Positions 41,115 to 49,254 of a stretch of 64,000 nucleotides of DNA are shown here, one piece after another (the stretch's first letter is position 1; the number at the start of each line of letters is the position of its first letter). Location of the stretch: positions 6,820,001-6,884,000 of the forward strand of contig NZ_CP109181.1 of the NCBI RefSeq assembly GCF_036248275.1, given 5' to 3'. The notes beneath the pieces are model-generated. The model was given only the letters and a program-made list of their open reading frames with translations, did no database searches and was not told the DNA's origin. The position numbers and the translations under genes are program-made. This DNA is from Streptomyces sp. NBC_01716. GTDB taxonomy: Bacteria > Actinomycetota > Actinomycetes > Streptomycetales > Streptomycetaceae.

Positions 41115-43567
41115 GTCAACTCCGGTACGGCGAAGGTGGACAGGGTGCCCGACGCCGACACGACATGTACGAGCCCGGCCTCCGCACCGGCCTCCGCACC
41201 GGCACCGCCCTCACCCGCACCTTTGTCACTCCCGGCGCCCTGCCGGACGATCACCGTACGCACCTCGCCCGTCTCGGCCGCCCAGACGAGCGCGCCCGTC
41301 GCCGCGTTCCGCGCGTGCACCCCCCACCCGGGGACCTCGCCGATCGCCTCGTCGCCCCCGGGCGCCGTCCCCAGTCCGTAGACGAGCCCGCCGGCCACCG
41401 TCAGCGAACCGTCCTCCGGCCGACCGACGTCCGTCGAACTCCAGCGCGTACGGCCGGTTCCCGCGTCGAGTGCCTTCACGGTGCGGTGATCGGCGGTGTG
41501 CACGAGCCCGGCGGCGGCCGTGGGGGTGATGGTGGCGTCGGTGTCCTCCTCGGCCTGGTCGAGGGACCACAGCGTGCGCCGGGTCGCGAGGTCGACGGCC
41601 TTCAACTGCCCGGCCCGCGCGTAGTAGTGGACGCCGCGGGCGCCGAGATATGACTCCGGATAGCGCGCGCCGCCCGGTATCTGACGGTCGAGTGTGCCGT
41701 CGGCGGCGCGCAGCACCGTCAGCGGTTCGTCCGTCTCCTTCTCGTCGGCGGTGAAAGGGCTCGCGGCCGCCACACCGATCCGGCCGTCCCTCTCGTAGAG
41801 CCCCGCCACCTCCGCCGGAGCGCCCTCGTGGAACCAGAGGGGTGCTCCGGTGCCGGGGTCGTAACCGTAGGCGCGCCAGGGGCGCTTCTGGGCGGTGCGC
41901 CGCTCCCACAGTGTCGTGTACGGGCTGTAGGTGACGACACAGAGGATGTCCGCGGAGACCGAGAGCGCGGAGAGTTCGCCGTCGACCGAGACGACCGGGT
42001 CGGACGTGGCGGAACCGCTGGGATTCGGCGGGCGATGAGGGTTGCGCACCATGGGGTTGGCGGACCACTTCACGGCGCCGGTCGCCGCGTTCAGGGCGGT
42101 GATCTCGGCCATGAAGATGCCCGAGGAGCGCGCCAGGTGGACGACTCCGTCGCCGGGTACGACGTCGGCGATGTACTCGGCCGGGTAGCTCCAGGCGACG
42201 GCACCGGTTCGCGGGTCGACGCGGGTCAGCGCGGAGTCGGAGACCAGATAGAGGGCTTCGCCGTGCCGCAGCGGGGTGGCGTCGCCGATGTCGCGGGTCC
42301 ACAGGGCGCGGCCGAGTGTGTACGGGCCCGGTGAACCGGAGGGGCCGGACTGCGCCCCGTCGCCGTTCCCTTCGTCGTCGCCGGTGAGTTCGGTGAGCCA
42401 GGCGACCGCGCCGATCGCCGCGCCGCCCGCGATGGCCGCTCCGCCCCAGCGCAGAAACCGCCTTCGTGACGCGCCCCGGCCCCCGCTCACGACCGTGTCG
42501 GCGCCCGCGCCCGGCGCGAGCGTCGCCCCGGAGGCCGGGCCGTGGACGGTCGCGGCCGGTGCCGGGGGTGCGTCCGCGGGAGCGTCCTGCGGCTCATCCT
42601 GTGGCCCATCCCGCGGTTCGTCCCCCGTCTCGGCCGCCGCTTCAACTTCCCCTTCCGCCTCCACCTCCGCCCCCGGCGCCTTCGCGACCAGCGCGGCCAC
42701 TTCCTCCTCGCGGCGCCGGATCAGACCGGACACCGCCTCCCGCTCCCACCACGGATCGCCGTCGGTCCACGCCGCGCACGCGCTCAACACCTCGGCCACC
42801 GTGGGCCGGTCGCCCGGCTCCTGGCTCAGACAGCGCCCGAGCAACTCCCGCCACTCCGGCGCGCCGTCCCCGGCCGTCGCCCCGGCCACCCCGTCGAGAT
42901 CCGCGGGGCCGTGCATCGTCCGGTACAGCACCTGGTGCACCGGGCCGGTGCCGAACGGCGGACGGCCGGTCGCCGCGTACGCGAGGAGCGCCCCGAGCGC
43001 GAACACGTCGACGGCCGGGCCGGGTTCACCCGTCCCCGTGAGCAGTTCGGGCGCGATGAAGCCGGGCGAGCCGACGACCTCACCACTGCCGGTCAGGCTC
43101 TCGTCGGCGGCGGTCCGCGCGATCCCGAAGTCGATGACCATCGGGCCGTCGCGCGTCACGACGATGTTCGACGGTTTGAGGTCACGGTGGACGAGTCCGA
43201 CGGCGTGCACGGCGGCGATGGCCTCCGCCAGCGCGGCCCCGAGCGCGGCGAGTTCGCCGGAAGCGAGCGGGCCGAGGGCCGAGACCGCCCCGGCGAGAGT
43301 GGGCCCGGTGCAGAACTCGGTGGCCAGCCAGGGGCGTACGGCCTCCGGATCGGCGGCGAGCACGGCAGCCGTGAACGGCCCCGCCACCGAGCGCGCCGCA
43401 GCCGCCTCGCGCCGGAACCGCTCCCGGAACAGCGGGTCGGTCGCAAGGTGCTCGTGCACCGTCTTGACCGCCACCAGCCGCCCCGACGCCGCCCTGCCGA
43501 GATGGACCTGGCCCATGCCGCCCTCACCGAGCAGGGCGACCAGCCGATAGCCCCCGAGTTCCTCCAC
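41111..43567 (-). CDS. Ser/Thr protein kinase with internal twin-arginine motif and beta-propeller tail
   Basis: Protein of 818 residues from GTG 43567, chosen because GGAGGGGGAGCC precedes it and the kinase fold starts at once (VEELGGYRLVALLGEGGMG). K35, HRD 127-129 and DFG 146-148 show an intact Hanks kinase. Residues 280-365 are Glu/Asp/Pro/Ala-rich linker. S367-RRRFLRWGG begins a hydrophobic helix with a canonical twin-arginine pattern. The C-terminal half has PQQ-like blades (DPRTGAVAWSYPAEY, DPGTGAPLWFHEG, DAGTGRTRWSS). It is a close paralogue of, and translationally coupled to, the next kinase gene. Confidence 0.9.
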   Translation of the reverse strand: MEELGGYRLVALLGEGGMGQVHLGRAASGRLVAVKTVHEHLATDPLFRERFRREAAAARSVAGPFTAAVLAADPEAVRPWLATEFCTGPTLAGAVSALGPLASGELAALGAALAEAIAAVHAVGLVHRDLKPSNIVVTRDGPMVIDFGIARTAADESLTGSGEVVGSPGFIAPELLTGTGEPGPAVDVFALGALLAYAATGRPPFGTGPVHQVLYRTMHGPADLDGVAGATAGDGAPEWRELLGRCLSQEPGDRPTVAEVLSACAAWTDGDPWWEREAVSGLIRRREEEVAALVAKAPGAEVEAEGEVEAAAETGDEPRDGPQDEPQDAPADAPPAPAATVHGPASGATLAPGAGADTVVSGGRGASRRRFLRWGGAAIAGGAAIGAVAWLTELTGDDEGNGDGAQSGPSGSPGPYTLGRALWTRDIGDATPLRHGEALYLVSDSALTRVDPRTGAVAWSYPAEYIADVVPGDGVVHLARSSGIFMAEITALNAATGAVKWSANPMVRNPHRPPNPSGSATSDPVVSVDGELSALSVSADILCVVTYSPYTTLWERRTAQKRPWRAYGYDPGTGAPLWFHEGAPAEVAGLYERDGRIGVAAASPFTADEKETDEPLTVLRAADGTLDRQIPGGARYPESYLGARGVHYYARAGQLKAVDLATRRTLWSLDQAEEDTDATITPTAAAGLVHTADHRTVKALDAGTGRTRWSSTDVGRPEDGSLTVAGGLVYGLGTAPGGDEAIGEVPGWGVHARNAATGALVWAAETGEVRTVIVRQGAGSDKGAGEGGAGAEAGAEAGLVHVVSASGTLSTFAVPELT

Positions 43568-43656
43568 CGTGGCTCCCCCTCCGTGCCTCCGCCGCGTACA
43601 CGGCCGATCACTGCGACGCGTAATGAGCATCCCAAGGTTCCGGCGTCCTTGGCGAT

Positions 43657-43699
43657 ACGGGTAAAACCCGTGGCAGCTCATCGGCCGCTCTCCTAAAGT
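43657..43699 (+). promoter_or_regulatory. Promoter and palindrome upstream of the Y RNA
   Basis: A -10 TAAAGT (43694-43699) and -35 TGGCAG (43671-43676) have 17-nt spacing. They predict a start near 43706-43707, exactly at the 5' end of the Y RNA stem. ACGGGT (43657-43662) and ACCCGT (43666-43671) form a 15-bp palindrome touching the -35, a possible operator. Confidence 0.55.
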
Positions 43700-43706
43700 C
43701 ATATCT

Positions 43707-43842
43707 GTCCAGGTGCGAAGGCGGGACCTACTTCCACTGTTAATGGGGCGGTCGCAGGTTCGAGTCCTGCCATCGGCGCACAAGCCGGTGTAGCTCAGTC
43801 GGCAGAGCACCTTGTCGGTTCCGCCGGCCTTGATCTCTGGAC
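43707..43842 (+). ncRNA. Y RNA (YrlA-like) with a circularly permuted tRNA-like domain
   Basis: The RNA ends pair as GTCCAG (43707-43712) with CTGGAC (43837-43842). After an internal loop, GGCGGGACC (43720-43728) pairs with GGTTCCGCC (43817-43825). Inside lie tRNA parts in swapped order. First come T stem GCAGG (43754-43758), loop TTCGAGT, CCTGC (43766-43770) and 3' acceptor CATCGGC (43771-43777). Then come 5' acceptor GCCGGTG (43784-43790), TA, and a D arm GCTC...GAGC (43793-43808) with the GG of a D loop. All seven acceptor pairs form, with one G-U. There is no anticodon loop, and the Y stem takes its place. Bacterial YrlA RNAs are known to mimic tRNA and bind Ro/Rsr. The Rsr gene follows 26 bp downstream. 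Confidence 0.85.
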
Positions 43843-43868
43843 TTCTCATCGAATTCGGGGGAATTCCC

Positions 43869-45500
43869 ATGGCACGCTTCAACACCCGTCTTTCCGCGCC
43901 CCGCGGTAAGTCGCCCGTGCGCTCGACCGGCGGTAACACCCTCACCCACCAGGGCGGCACCGGACATTCGCGCGACGCCAGGTCCGAGCTGTTCCTGCTG
44001 GCCGTCGCCAACTTCGTTTCCCAGCAGACTTTCTACGAGTCCGGGGACGACCGGGACAACCGCTTCGCCGGCCTCGTAGGTGAACTCGCCGTCGACGACC
44101 CGCGGTGGACGGCCGGTCTGCTGAGCTGGCTGCGCCGTGACGGCAACATGCGGACCGCCGCCATTGTCGGCGCCGCCGAATACGTGAAGGCGCGTCTCGA
44201 CCTGGACGTCAGCACCGGACCTTCGAACCGTCAGGTCATCGATTCCGTACTGCTGCGCGCCGACGAGCCCGGCGAAATGCTCGGTTACTGGACGTCCCGT
44301 TACGGACGCCGGATCCCCAAGCCCGTCAAGCGTGGCACGGCCGACGCGGTGAAGCGGCTCTACAGCGGAAAGTCGCTGTTGAAGTACGACACCGCGTCCA
44401 AGGGTTATCGGTTCGGGGACATTCTCAATCTCGTGCACGCCTCGCCCGACCCGGCGAAGGCATGGCAGGGCGAGTTGTTCCGTTATGCCCTCGACCGCCG
44501 GCACCACCCCGACACCGCGGTTCCGCCCGCGTCGAACCGCACTCTCATCGCGCACCGCGAGCTGATGGCGCTGCCCGTCGCGGGCCGGCGCGCGGTGATC
44601 ACGGCTCCCGGCGCCGCCGAGCGGCTGGCGGAGGCGGGCATGACATGGGAGATGCTGGCGGGCTGGCTCCAGGGTCCGATGGACGCGGCGGCGTGGGAGG
44701 CCGTCATCCCGTCCATGGGGCCGATGGCGCTGCTGCGTAATCTGCGGAACTTCGACGAGGCCGGGGTGAGCGACGAGGTCGCGGCGAAGGTCGCCGCCGA
44801 GCTGTCGGACCCGGCGGTGGTCGCCCGTTCGCGGCAGTTCCCGTTCCGCTATCTCGCCGCCTACCGGCACGCGCCGTCGCTGCGCTGGTCCTACCCGCTG
44901 GAGCGGGCGCTCGGCCACTCGCTGGCCAATGTGCCCGCGCTGCCGGGACGGACGCTGATCCTGGTTGACCGCTCGGGCTCGATGTGGTCGCGGCTGTCGG
45001 ACCGCTCGGAGCTCAACCGGGCGGACGCCGCGGCGATCTTCGGTACGGCGGTGGCGATGCGGGCCGCCGACGCCGATCTGGTCGAGTTCGGTTCGACCAG
45101 CGGCAAGGTGAAGTACCGGGAGGGCGAGTCGGTGCTGAAGGTCCTGGCGCGCTTCGGCGATCTGGGTGGCACGGACACGTCGCGGGCGGTCCGGGCGCAC
45201 TTCCGGGGCCATGACCGGGTGCTGATCGTCACGGACGAGCAGGCGTCGTACAGCCACTACGGCGACCCGGCCGAGCAGGTCCCGGAGCGCGTTCCCGTCT
45301 ACACCTGGAATCTGGCGGGATACCGGGCCGGACACGGTCCGTCTGGTGGCCGGAACCGGCACACGTTCGGCGGTCTGTCCGACGCCGCGTTCCGTATGGT
45401 TCCGCTGCTGGAGGCGGGTCGGGACGCCGACTGGCCGTGGGCGGCCCGACCGCCGGAACGGGGGCCGGGGAGGGCCGTGGGGTCACTGGGGAACGAGTGA
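43869..45500 (+). CDS. rsr: Ro60/Rsr RNA-binding protein (TROVE + VWA domains)
   Basis: Protein of 543 residues. The TROVE domain, a HEAT-repeat ring that binds Y RNA and misfolded RNA ends, covers about residues 20-350 (NTLTHQGGTGHSRDARSELFLLAVANFVSQQTFYESGDDRDNRF and following helices). The VWA-like domain follows with an intact MIDAS, D367-x-S369-x-S371 (LVDRSGSM). In Deinococcus and Salmonella, Rsr works with exonucleases such as PNPase in RNA turnover, with Y RNA as gate or tether. The start ATG 43869 has GGGGG upstream. An upstream frame start at 43812 lies within the Y RNA and is rejected. Confidence 0.93.
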   Translation: MARFNTRLSAPRGKSPVRSTGGNTLTHQGGTGHSRDARSELFLLAVANFVSQQTFYESGDDRDNRFAGLVGELAVDDPRWTAGLLSWLRRDGNMRTAAIVGAAEYVKARLDLDVSTGPSNRQVIDSVLLRADEPGEMLGYWTSRYGRRIPKPVKRGTADAVKRLYSGKSLLKYDTASKGYRFGDILNLVHASPDPAKAWQGELFRYALDRRHHPDTAVPPASNRTLIAHRELMALPVAGRRAVITAPGAAERLAEAGMTWEMLAGWLQGPMDAAAWEAVIPSMGPMALLRNLRNFDEAGVSDEVAAKVAAELSDPAVVARSRQFPFRYLAAYRHAPSLRWSYPLERALGHSLANVPALPGRTLILVDRSGSMWSRLSDRSELNRADAAAIFGTAVAMRAADADLVEFGSTSGKVKYREGESVLKVLARFGDLGGTDTSRAVRAHFRGHDRVLIVTDEQASYSHYGDPAEQVPERVPVYTWNLAGYRAGHGPSGGRNRHTFGGLSDAAFRMVPLLEAGRDADWPWAARPPERGPGRAVGSLGNE

Positions 45501-45563
45501 TCCTGCGGCCCGTGGGTTGTCGGGCATGGCGCGTCGGGTGCCGTTGGGCGCATACTCCAGCTA

Positions 45564-45791
45564 ATGACAAAGTCAGCCGGTTCCCGGCGCCACCTGCCGT
45601 CCAGTCCCTTCAACCGCCAAGGCCCGGCCTCACCTCCGCCCGAGCACTTCGACGTGGGAGACCGTGTCTCCCATGACCAGTTCGGGTTGGGCAGAGTCAT
45701 CGGAGTCGAGGGTGAGAACGCCGTGCTCATCGACTTCTCGGGCCGCCAGGGTCGGATCCTGAGCCCCTTCTCCAAATTGACCAAGCTCTGA
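45564..45791 (+). CDS. Small conserved basic protein
   Basis: Protein of 75 residues. The N-terminal 25 residues are basic and Pro/Ser-rich. The rest is a compact beta-rich domain (HFDVGDRVSHDQFGLGRVIGVEGENAVLIDFSGRQGRILSPF) that resembles the SH3-like/CarD-N-terminal type of fold found in small actinobacterial proteins. This is a structural impression, not an identified family. ATG 45564 has no strong ribosome site. It lies 63 bp after rsr on the same strand, and a hairpin at 45802 ends the unit. Confidence 0.7.
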   Translation: MTKSAGSRRHLPSSPFNRQGPASPPPEHFDVGDRVSHDQFGLGRVIGVEGENAVLIDFSGRQGRILSPFSKLTKL

Positions 45792-45801
45792 AGACCCAGG
45801 C

Positions 45802-45842
45802 CTACGGGCCGCCGCGATCCCCGTGACCGCGGCGGCCCGTAG
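45802..45842. terminator. Bidirectional terminator
   Basis: A perfect 15-bp stem, CTACGGGCCGCCGCG (45802-45816) with CGCGGCGGCCCGTAG (45828-45842) and an 11-nt loop, fills the gap between the convergent small-protein and TerD genes. Confidence 0.85.
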
Positions 45843-45862
45843 AGGGATGTCCCCAGCGGTGG

Positions 45863-47134
45863 TCAGAGGGACTTGGCCGCGGGCTTGACCATGCCGCGGA
45901 CCGTGCGGGACTTCACGAACTCGCCGACGGCGGTCATCTCCCACTCACCCGAGTACTGCTTGATCAGCTTGGCCATGATCACGCCGGTCTGCGGCTCGGC
46001 GCCCGTCAGGTCGAAGCGGACGAGTTCCTCGCCGGTCCGGGCGTCCAGCAGCCGGCAGTAGGCCTTCGCGACCTCGTTGAACTTCTGGCCGGTGAACGAG
46101 TTGACCGTGAAGACCAGGCCCGTGGCCTCGGCCGGCAGCCGGCCGAGGTCGACCACGATCGTCTCGTCGTCCCCGGCGCCCTCACCGGTGAGGTTGTCGC
46201 CGGAGTGCTTGACCGAGCCGCCCAGGATGGACAGCTTGCCGAAGTAGCAGCTGTCCAGGTGGTTGCGGTTGGGTCCGTAGGCGATCACGGAGGCGTCGAG
46301 GTCGATGTCCTTGCCGCGGAAGGCGGGCTCCCAGCCGAGGCCCATCTTGACCTGGGTCAGCAGCGGGGCGCCGCCCTTGACGAGCGACACCGTCTGGTTC
46401 TTCTGGAGGCTGACGCGGCCCTTGTCCAGATTGATCTTCCCGGCGGCCTGCGGGGGGCCCGGGGGAGCGGACGGCGGGACGGGCGCCGAGGGAGTGACAG
46501 GGGCCGCGATCCGGGGGTCGGGCGCCGTCGGGGTCGGAGCCGGGGGCGGGACGGGCGCGGAGGGCGGCACCGGGGCCATGGGGGTCACCGGGGCCTGCGG
46601 GGCCTGTGGGGTGGCCGCGGCGGGCGCCGTGGGCTCCTCCACGGAGACGCCGAAGTCGGTGGCGATGCCCGACAGCCCGTTCGCATACCCCTGGCCGACC
46701 GCGCGGACCTTCCAGGCGCCGTTGCGCAGATAGACCTCCACGACCACCAGGGCGGTCTCCGAACCCAGGTTCGGCGGGGTGAAGGTGGCGAGCGCGCTGC
46801 CGTCGTCGGCGTTGCGGATGGTCGCTGTGGGCTCGATGCCCTGGAAGCTCTGTCCCGCCGCGTCGGGGCTGGCCGTGACGACGATCTTCTCGATTCCGGC
46901 GGGGACGTTGGCGGTGTCCACCACGATCGCGTCCGGGGCCGTACCGCCGCCGGACCGGTAGGTCACACCCGGGCCCGTCGGCTGGTTGTAGAAGATGAAG
47001 TCGTCGTCGGAGCGCACCTTGCCGTCGGCGGTGAGCAGCAGGCCCGAAACGTCGAGCCGCACCGGTGCGGCGACGTCCACCGCCACGCGGGTGGCGGAGA
47101 GAGGGATGTTCGAGCCGGGGGTCATAGCTGTCAT
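45863..47134 (-). CDS. TerD-family protein with two TerD domains
   Basis: Protein of 423 residues. The first TerD domain (about 10-165) shows the calcium-binding acid cluster KVRSDDDFIFYNQPTGPG. The second (about 240-420) is more divergent, with VSLQKNQTVSLVKGGAPLLTQVKMGLGWEP and KDIDLDASVIAYG. A Pro/Ala/Val-rich repetitive linker, about residues 170-235, joins them. TerD proteins bind calcium and are tied to tellurite resistance, stress and differentiation in Streptomyces. The start could be ATG 47134 or ATG 47125. Neither has a close ribosome site, although AGGAG lies about 15 nt upstream. It is apparently a single-gene unit. Confidence 0.88.
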   Translation of the reverse strand: MTAMTPGSNIPLSATRVAVDVAAPVRLDVSGLLLTADGKVRSDDDFIFYNQPTGPGVTYRSGGGTAPDAIVVDTANVPAGIEKIVVTASPDAAGQSFQGIEPTATIRNADDGSALATFTPPNLGSETALVVVEVYLRNGAWKVRAVGQGYANGLSGIATDFGVSVEEPTAPAAATPQAPQAPVTPMAPVPPSAPVPPPAPTPTAPDPRIAAPVTPSAPVPPSAPPGPPQAAGKINLDKGRVSLQKNQTVSLVKGGAPLLTQVKMGLGWEPAFRGKDIDLDASVIAYGPNRNHLDSCYFGKLSILGGSVKHSGDNLTGEGAGDDETIVVDLGRLPAEATGLVFTVNSFTGQKFNEVAKAYCRLLDARTGEELVRFDLTGAEPQTGVIMAKLIKQYSGEWEMTAVGEFVKSRTVRGMVKPAAKSL

Positions 47135-47198
47135 GCCAGGCGTAACGAACGACTCCTCTTTGCCGTTCCCTTACCCTCGTGCCCCTCGCCCGTACGGG

Positions 47199-48023
47199 TC
47201 AGTAGGGCCACTGGGGCGGGTGGGTGCAGAAGTGGCCGCCCAGATGGGCGTGGTCGGGATTGCCGGGGTCCAGCTCGCCCTGTTCGTCGACGAGTTTGTC
47301 CGCGTACTGCTCCGAGTCGTCCCTCGGCTCGTACCCGAGATCCCGCGCCGTCGAAAGGTCCCACCACAGGCGGGTGTTGGCGGACGAGCCGTAGACGACG
47401 GTGTGCCGCACGTCCTCGGCGGTGAGCGCGGCGTGGAAGAGCCTCGCGCCGTCCCCGGGGCTCATCCAGACCGACAGCATCCGTACGGAGGTCGGCTCCA
47501 TGAAGCAGGACCCGATCCGTACGGAGACGGTCTCCAGCCCGTGCTTGTCCCAGTAGAACTGCGCCAGATCCTCGCCGAAGCACTTGGAGATGCCGTAGAA
47601 GGTGTCCGGGCGGCGCGGGGTCTCGATCGGGATCAGCGCGTCCGAGTCGAGCGGGTAGGAGCCCTGCGGCCGTGGCGTGAACCCGACGGCGTGATTGCTT
47701 GAGGCGAAGACCACCCGCGCGGTGCCCTCCTCGCGTGCCGCCTCGTAGAGGTTGTACGTCCCCTCGATGTTGGCCCGCAGGATCTTGTCGAACGACGCCT
47801 CCAGCGAGATGCCGGCGAGATGGATGATCGCGTCCACACCCCGGACGGCCTCACGGAGCGCGTGCTTGTCGCCGAGGTCGGCCGTGATCGCGTCCGGCTC
47901 ACCCTCTATGGGAGTGGCGTCGAAGAGCCGGAGTTCGTACCCGTAGGCGGGCAGCAGGCCGCGCATCAGGGTGCCGAGGCCGCCCGCTGCGCCGGTGAGC
48001 AGGACGGTTCGCGGTTGGGGCAT
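47199..48023 (-). CDS. udh: Uronate dehydrogenase
   Basis: Protein of 274 residues, an extended SDR. TGAAGGLGTLMR (10-21) binds NAD+. VVFASSNHAVGF and the YGISK motif (Tyr-x3-Lys), followed by CFGEDLAQFYWDKHGLETVSVRIGS, match bacterial uronate dehydrogenases closely. The enzyme oxidises galacturonate or glucuronate to the aldaro-lactone, the first step of the oxidative uronate pathway. Downstream pathway enzymes are encoded divergently at 48295 and further off at 54204. ATG 48023 has CGAGGAGATTCACGCC upstream. The promoter shares a region of CGATCAGAAT repeats with the next gene. Confidence 0.88.
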   Translation of the reverse strand: MPQPRTVLLTGAAGGLGTLMRGLLPAYGYELRLFDATPIEGEPDAITADLGDKHALREAVRGVDAIIHLAGISLEASFDKILRANIEGTYNLYEAAREEGTARVVFASSNHAVGFTPRPQGSYPLDSDALIPIETPRRPDTFYGISKCFGEDLAQFYWDKHGLETVSVRIGSCFMEPTSVRMLSVWMSPGDGARLFHAALTAEDVRHTVVYGSSANTRLWWDLSTARDLGYEPRDDSEQYADKLVDEQGELDPGNPDHAHLGGHFCTHPPQWPY

Positions 48024-48063
48024 GGGCGTGAATCTCCTCGGACGTACGGGGGCGGACCCCGAG

Positions 48064-48250
48064 CGATCAGAATCGATCAGATGTATGGATGTGGTTCATA
48101 TGCGTGGACACGCTAAGGAGTGTCGGAGTCAGGGTCAAGTGTCGCGCGGAGGTGGTCAATCCGCTCGTGAGTTGCGGTTTTCCGTCTTGACCGGCGCCAG
48201 GCGGCTGGCCTAGCGTGGCGCTGTTCAGAAATATGGACGCCGATCAGAAT
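48064..48250. promoter_or_regulatory. Divergent udh-kdgD control region with repeated TCAGAA motifs
   Basis: CGATCAGAAT occurs at 48064-48073 and again at 48241-48250. The first copy is followed by another CGATCAG (48074-48080). CTGTTCAGAA at 48221-48230 is identical to the left half of the IclR-gene operator at 54136-54155. These shared motifs make the region a likely binding site for the IclR protein encoded at 53283. Confidence 0.5.
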
Positions 48251-48294
48251 TGTGCACGAGCGTGAGTGCTCGCCGCACGGCCCAGGGAGCGCCA

Positions 48295-49254
48295 GTGACC
48301 TCAGCCCCGCTCGCCGCCCGCCTCGACCGAGTCGCCGGGCCGTTGTTCTTCCCCGTCACCGCGTACGGTCCGGACGGCGCCGTCGACCTCGACGCCTTCC
48401 GCGCGCACATCAGAAGCGGTGTCGACGCGGGATGCGCCGCGGTTTTCGCCTGCTGCGGCACGGGCGAGTTCCACGCGCTGACCCCGGAGGAGTTCGGGGA
48501 GTGCGTGCGCGTGGCCGTGGAGGAGACAGCGGGGGCGGTCCCCGTCGTGGCGGCCGCCGGTTACGGTACGTCAATCGCCCTCAGATACGCGGAGATCGCC
48601 GAGGCCGCGGGCGCCGACGGACTGCTCGCGATGCCGCCCTACCTGGTCATGGCCGACCAGGAGGGCCTGCTGCGCCACTACTCGGCGCTGGCCGCGGCCA
48701 CCGGCCTGGAGACCATCGTCTACCAGCGCGACAACGCTGTCTTCACCCCCGAGACCGTCGTCGAACTCGCCAAGGTCGACGGCATCATCGGCCTCAAGGA
48801 CGGCCACGGCGACCTCGATCTGATGCAGCGCATCCTCAGCGCCGTACGCACCGACCGGCCCGACACCGACTTCCTCTACTTCAACGGCCTGCCCACCGCC
48901 GAACTCACCGGACTCGCCTACCGCGGCATCGGCATCACCCTCTACTCCTCCGCCGCCTTCGCCTTCGCGCCCGAGATAGCCCTCGCGTTCCACCGCGCCC
49001 TCACCTCCGGCGACGACACAACCGTGAACAGCCTCATCGACGGCTTCTACCGGCCCCTGGTCGAACTGCGCTCCAAAGGACGCGGATACGCCGTCTCGCT
49101 CGTCAAGGCGGGCGTCAGACTGCGCGGTTACGACGTGGGCGAGGTACGCACCCCGCTGAGCGAACCGCGGCCCGCGCACATCAAGGAGCTCACCGAGATC
49201 ATCGAACGCGGCTACGGGCTGCTCCGCGACGAGGAGCCGGGGGAGGGCGCGTGA
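48295..49254 (+). CDS. 5-dehydro-4-deoxyglucarate dehydratase
   Basis: Protein of 319 residues in the DHDPS/NAL aldolase superfamily. It dehydrates and decarboxylates 5-dehydro-4-deoxyglucarate to 2-oxoglutarate semialdehyde. FACCGTGEFHALTPEEF near residues 51-67 is typical of this enzyme rather than of DapA. Y143 (IVYQRDN) and K168 (GIIGLKDGHGDL) are the catalytic tyrosine and Schiff-base lysine. GTG 48295 is chosen for AGGGAGCGCCA directly upstream. The frame extends further but without a ribosome site. It overlaps the following gene (GTGA). It is linked to udh and the semialdehyde dehydrogenase of the same pathway. Confidence 0.9.
   Translation: MTSAPLAARLDRVAGPLFFPVTAYGPDGAVDLDAFRAHIRSGVDAGCAAVFACCGTGEFHALTPEEFGECVRVAVEETAGAVPVVAAAGYGTSIALRYAEIAEAAGADGLLAMPPYLVMADQEGLLRHYSALAAATGLETIVYQRDNAVFTPETVVELAKVDGIIGLKDGHGDLDLMQRILSAVRTDRPDTDFLYFNGLPTAELTGLAYRGIGITLYSSAAFAFAPEIALAFHRALTSGDDTTVNSLIDGFYRPLVELRSKGRGYAVSLVKAGVRLRGYDVGEVRTPLSEPRPAHIKELTEIIERGYGLLRDEEPGEGA

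Noticed and set aside
43784..43814. An ordinary tRNA gene starting GCCGGTGTAGCTCAG
   Set aside because: The 5' half is followed by the Y RNA stem and the rsr gene, with no anticodon loop, variable loop or T arm. The matching 3' half lies upstream, so it is a permuted tRNA-like domain and not a decoding tRNA.
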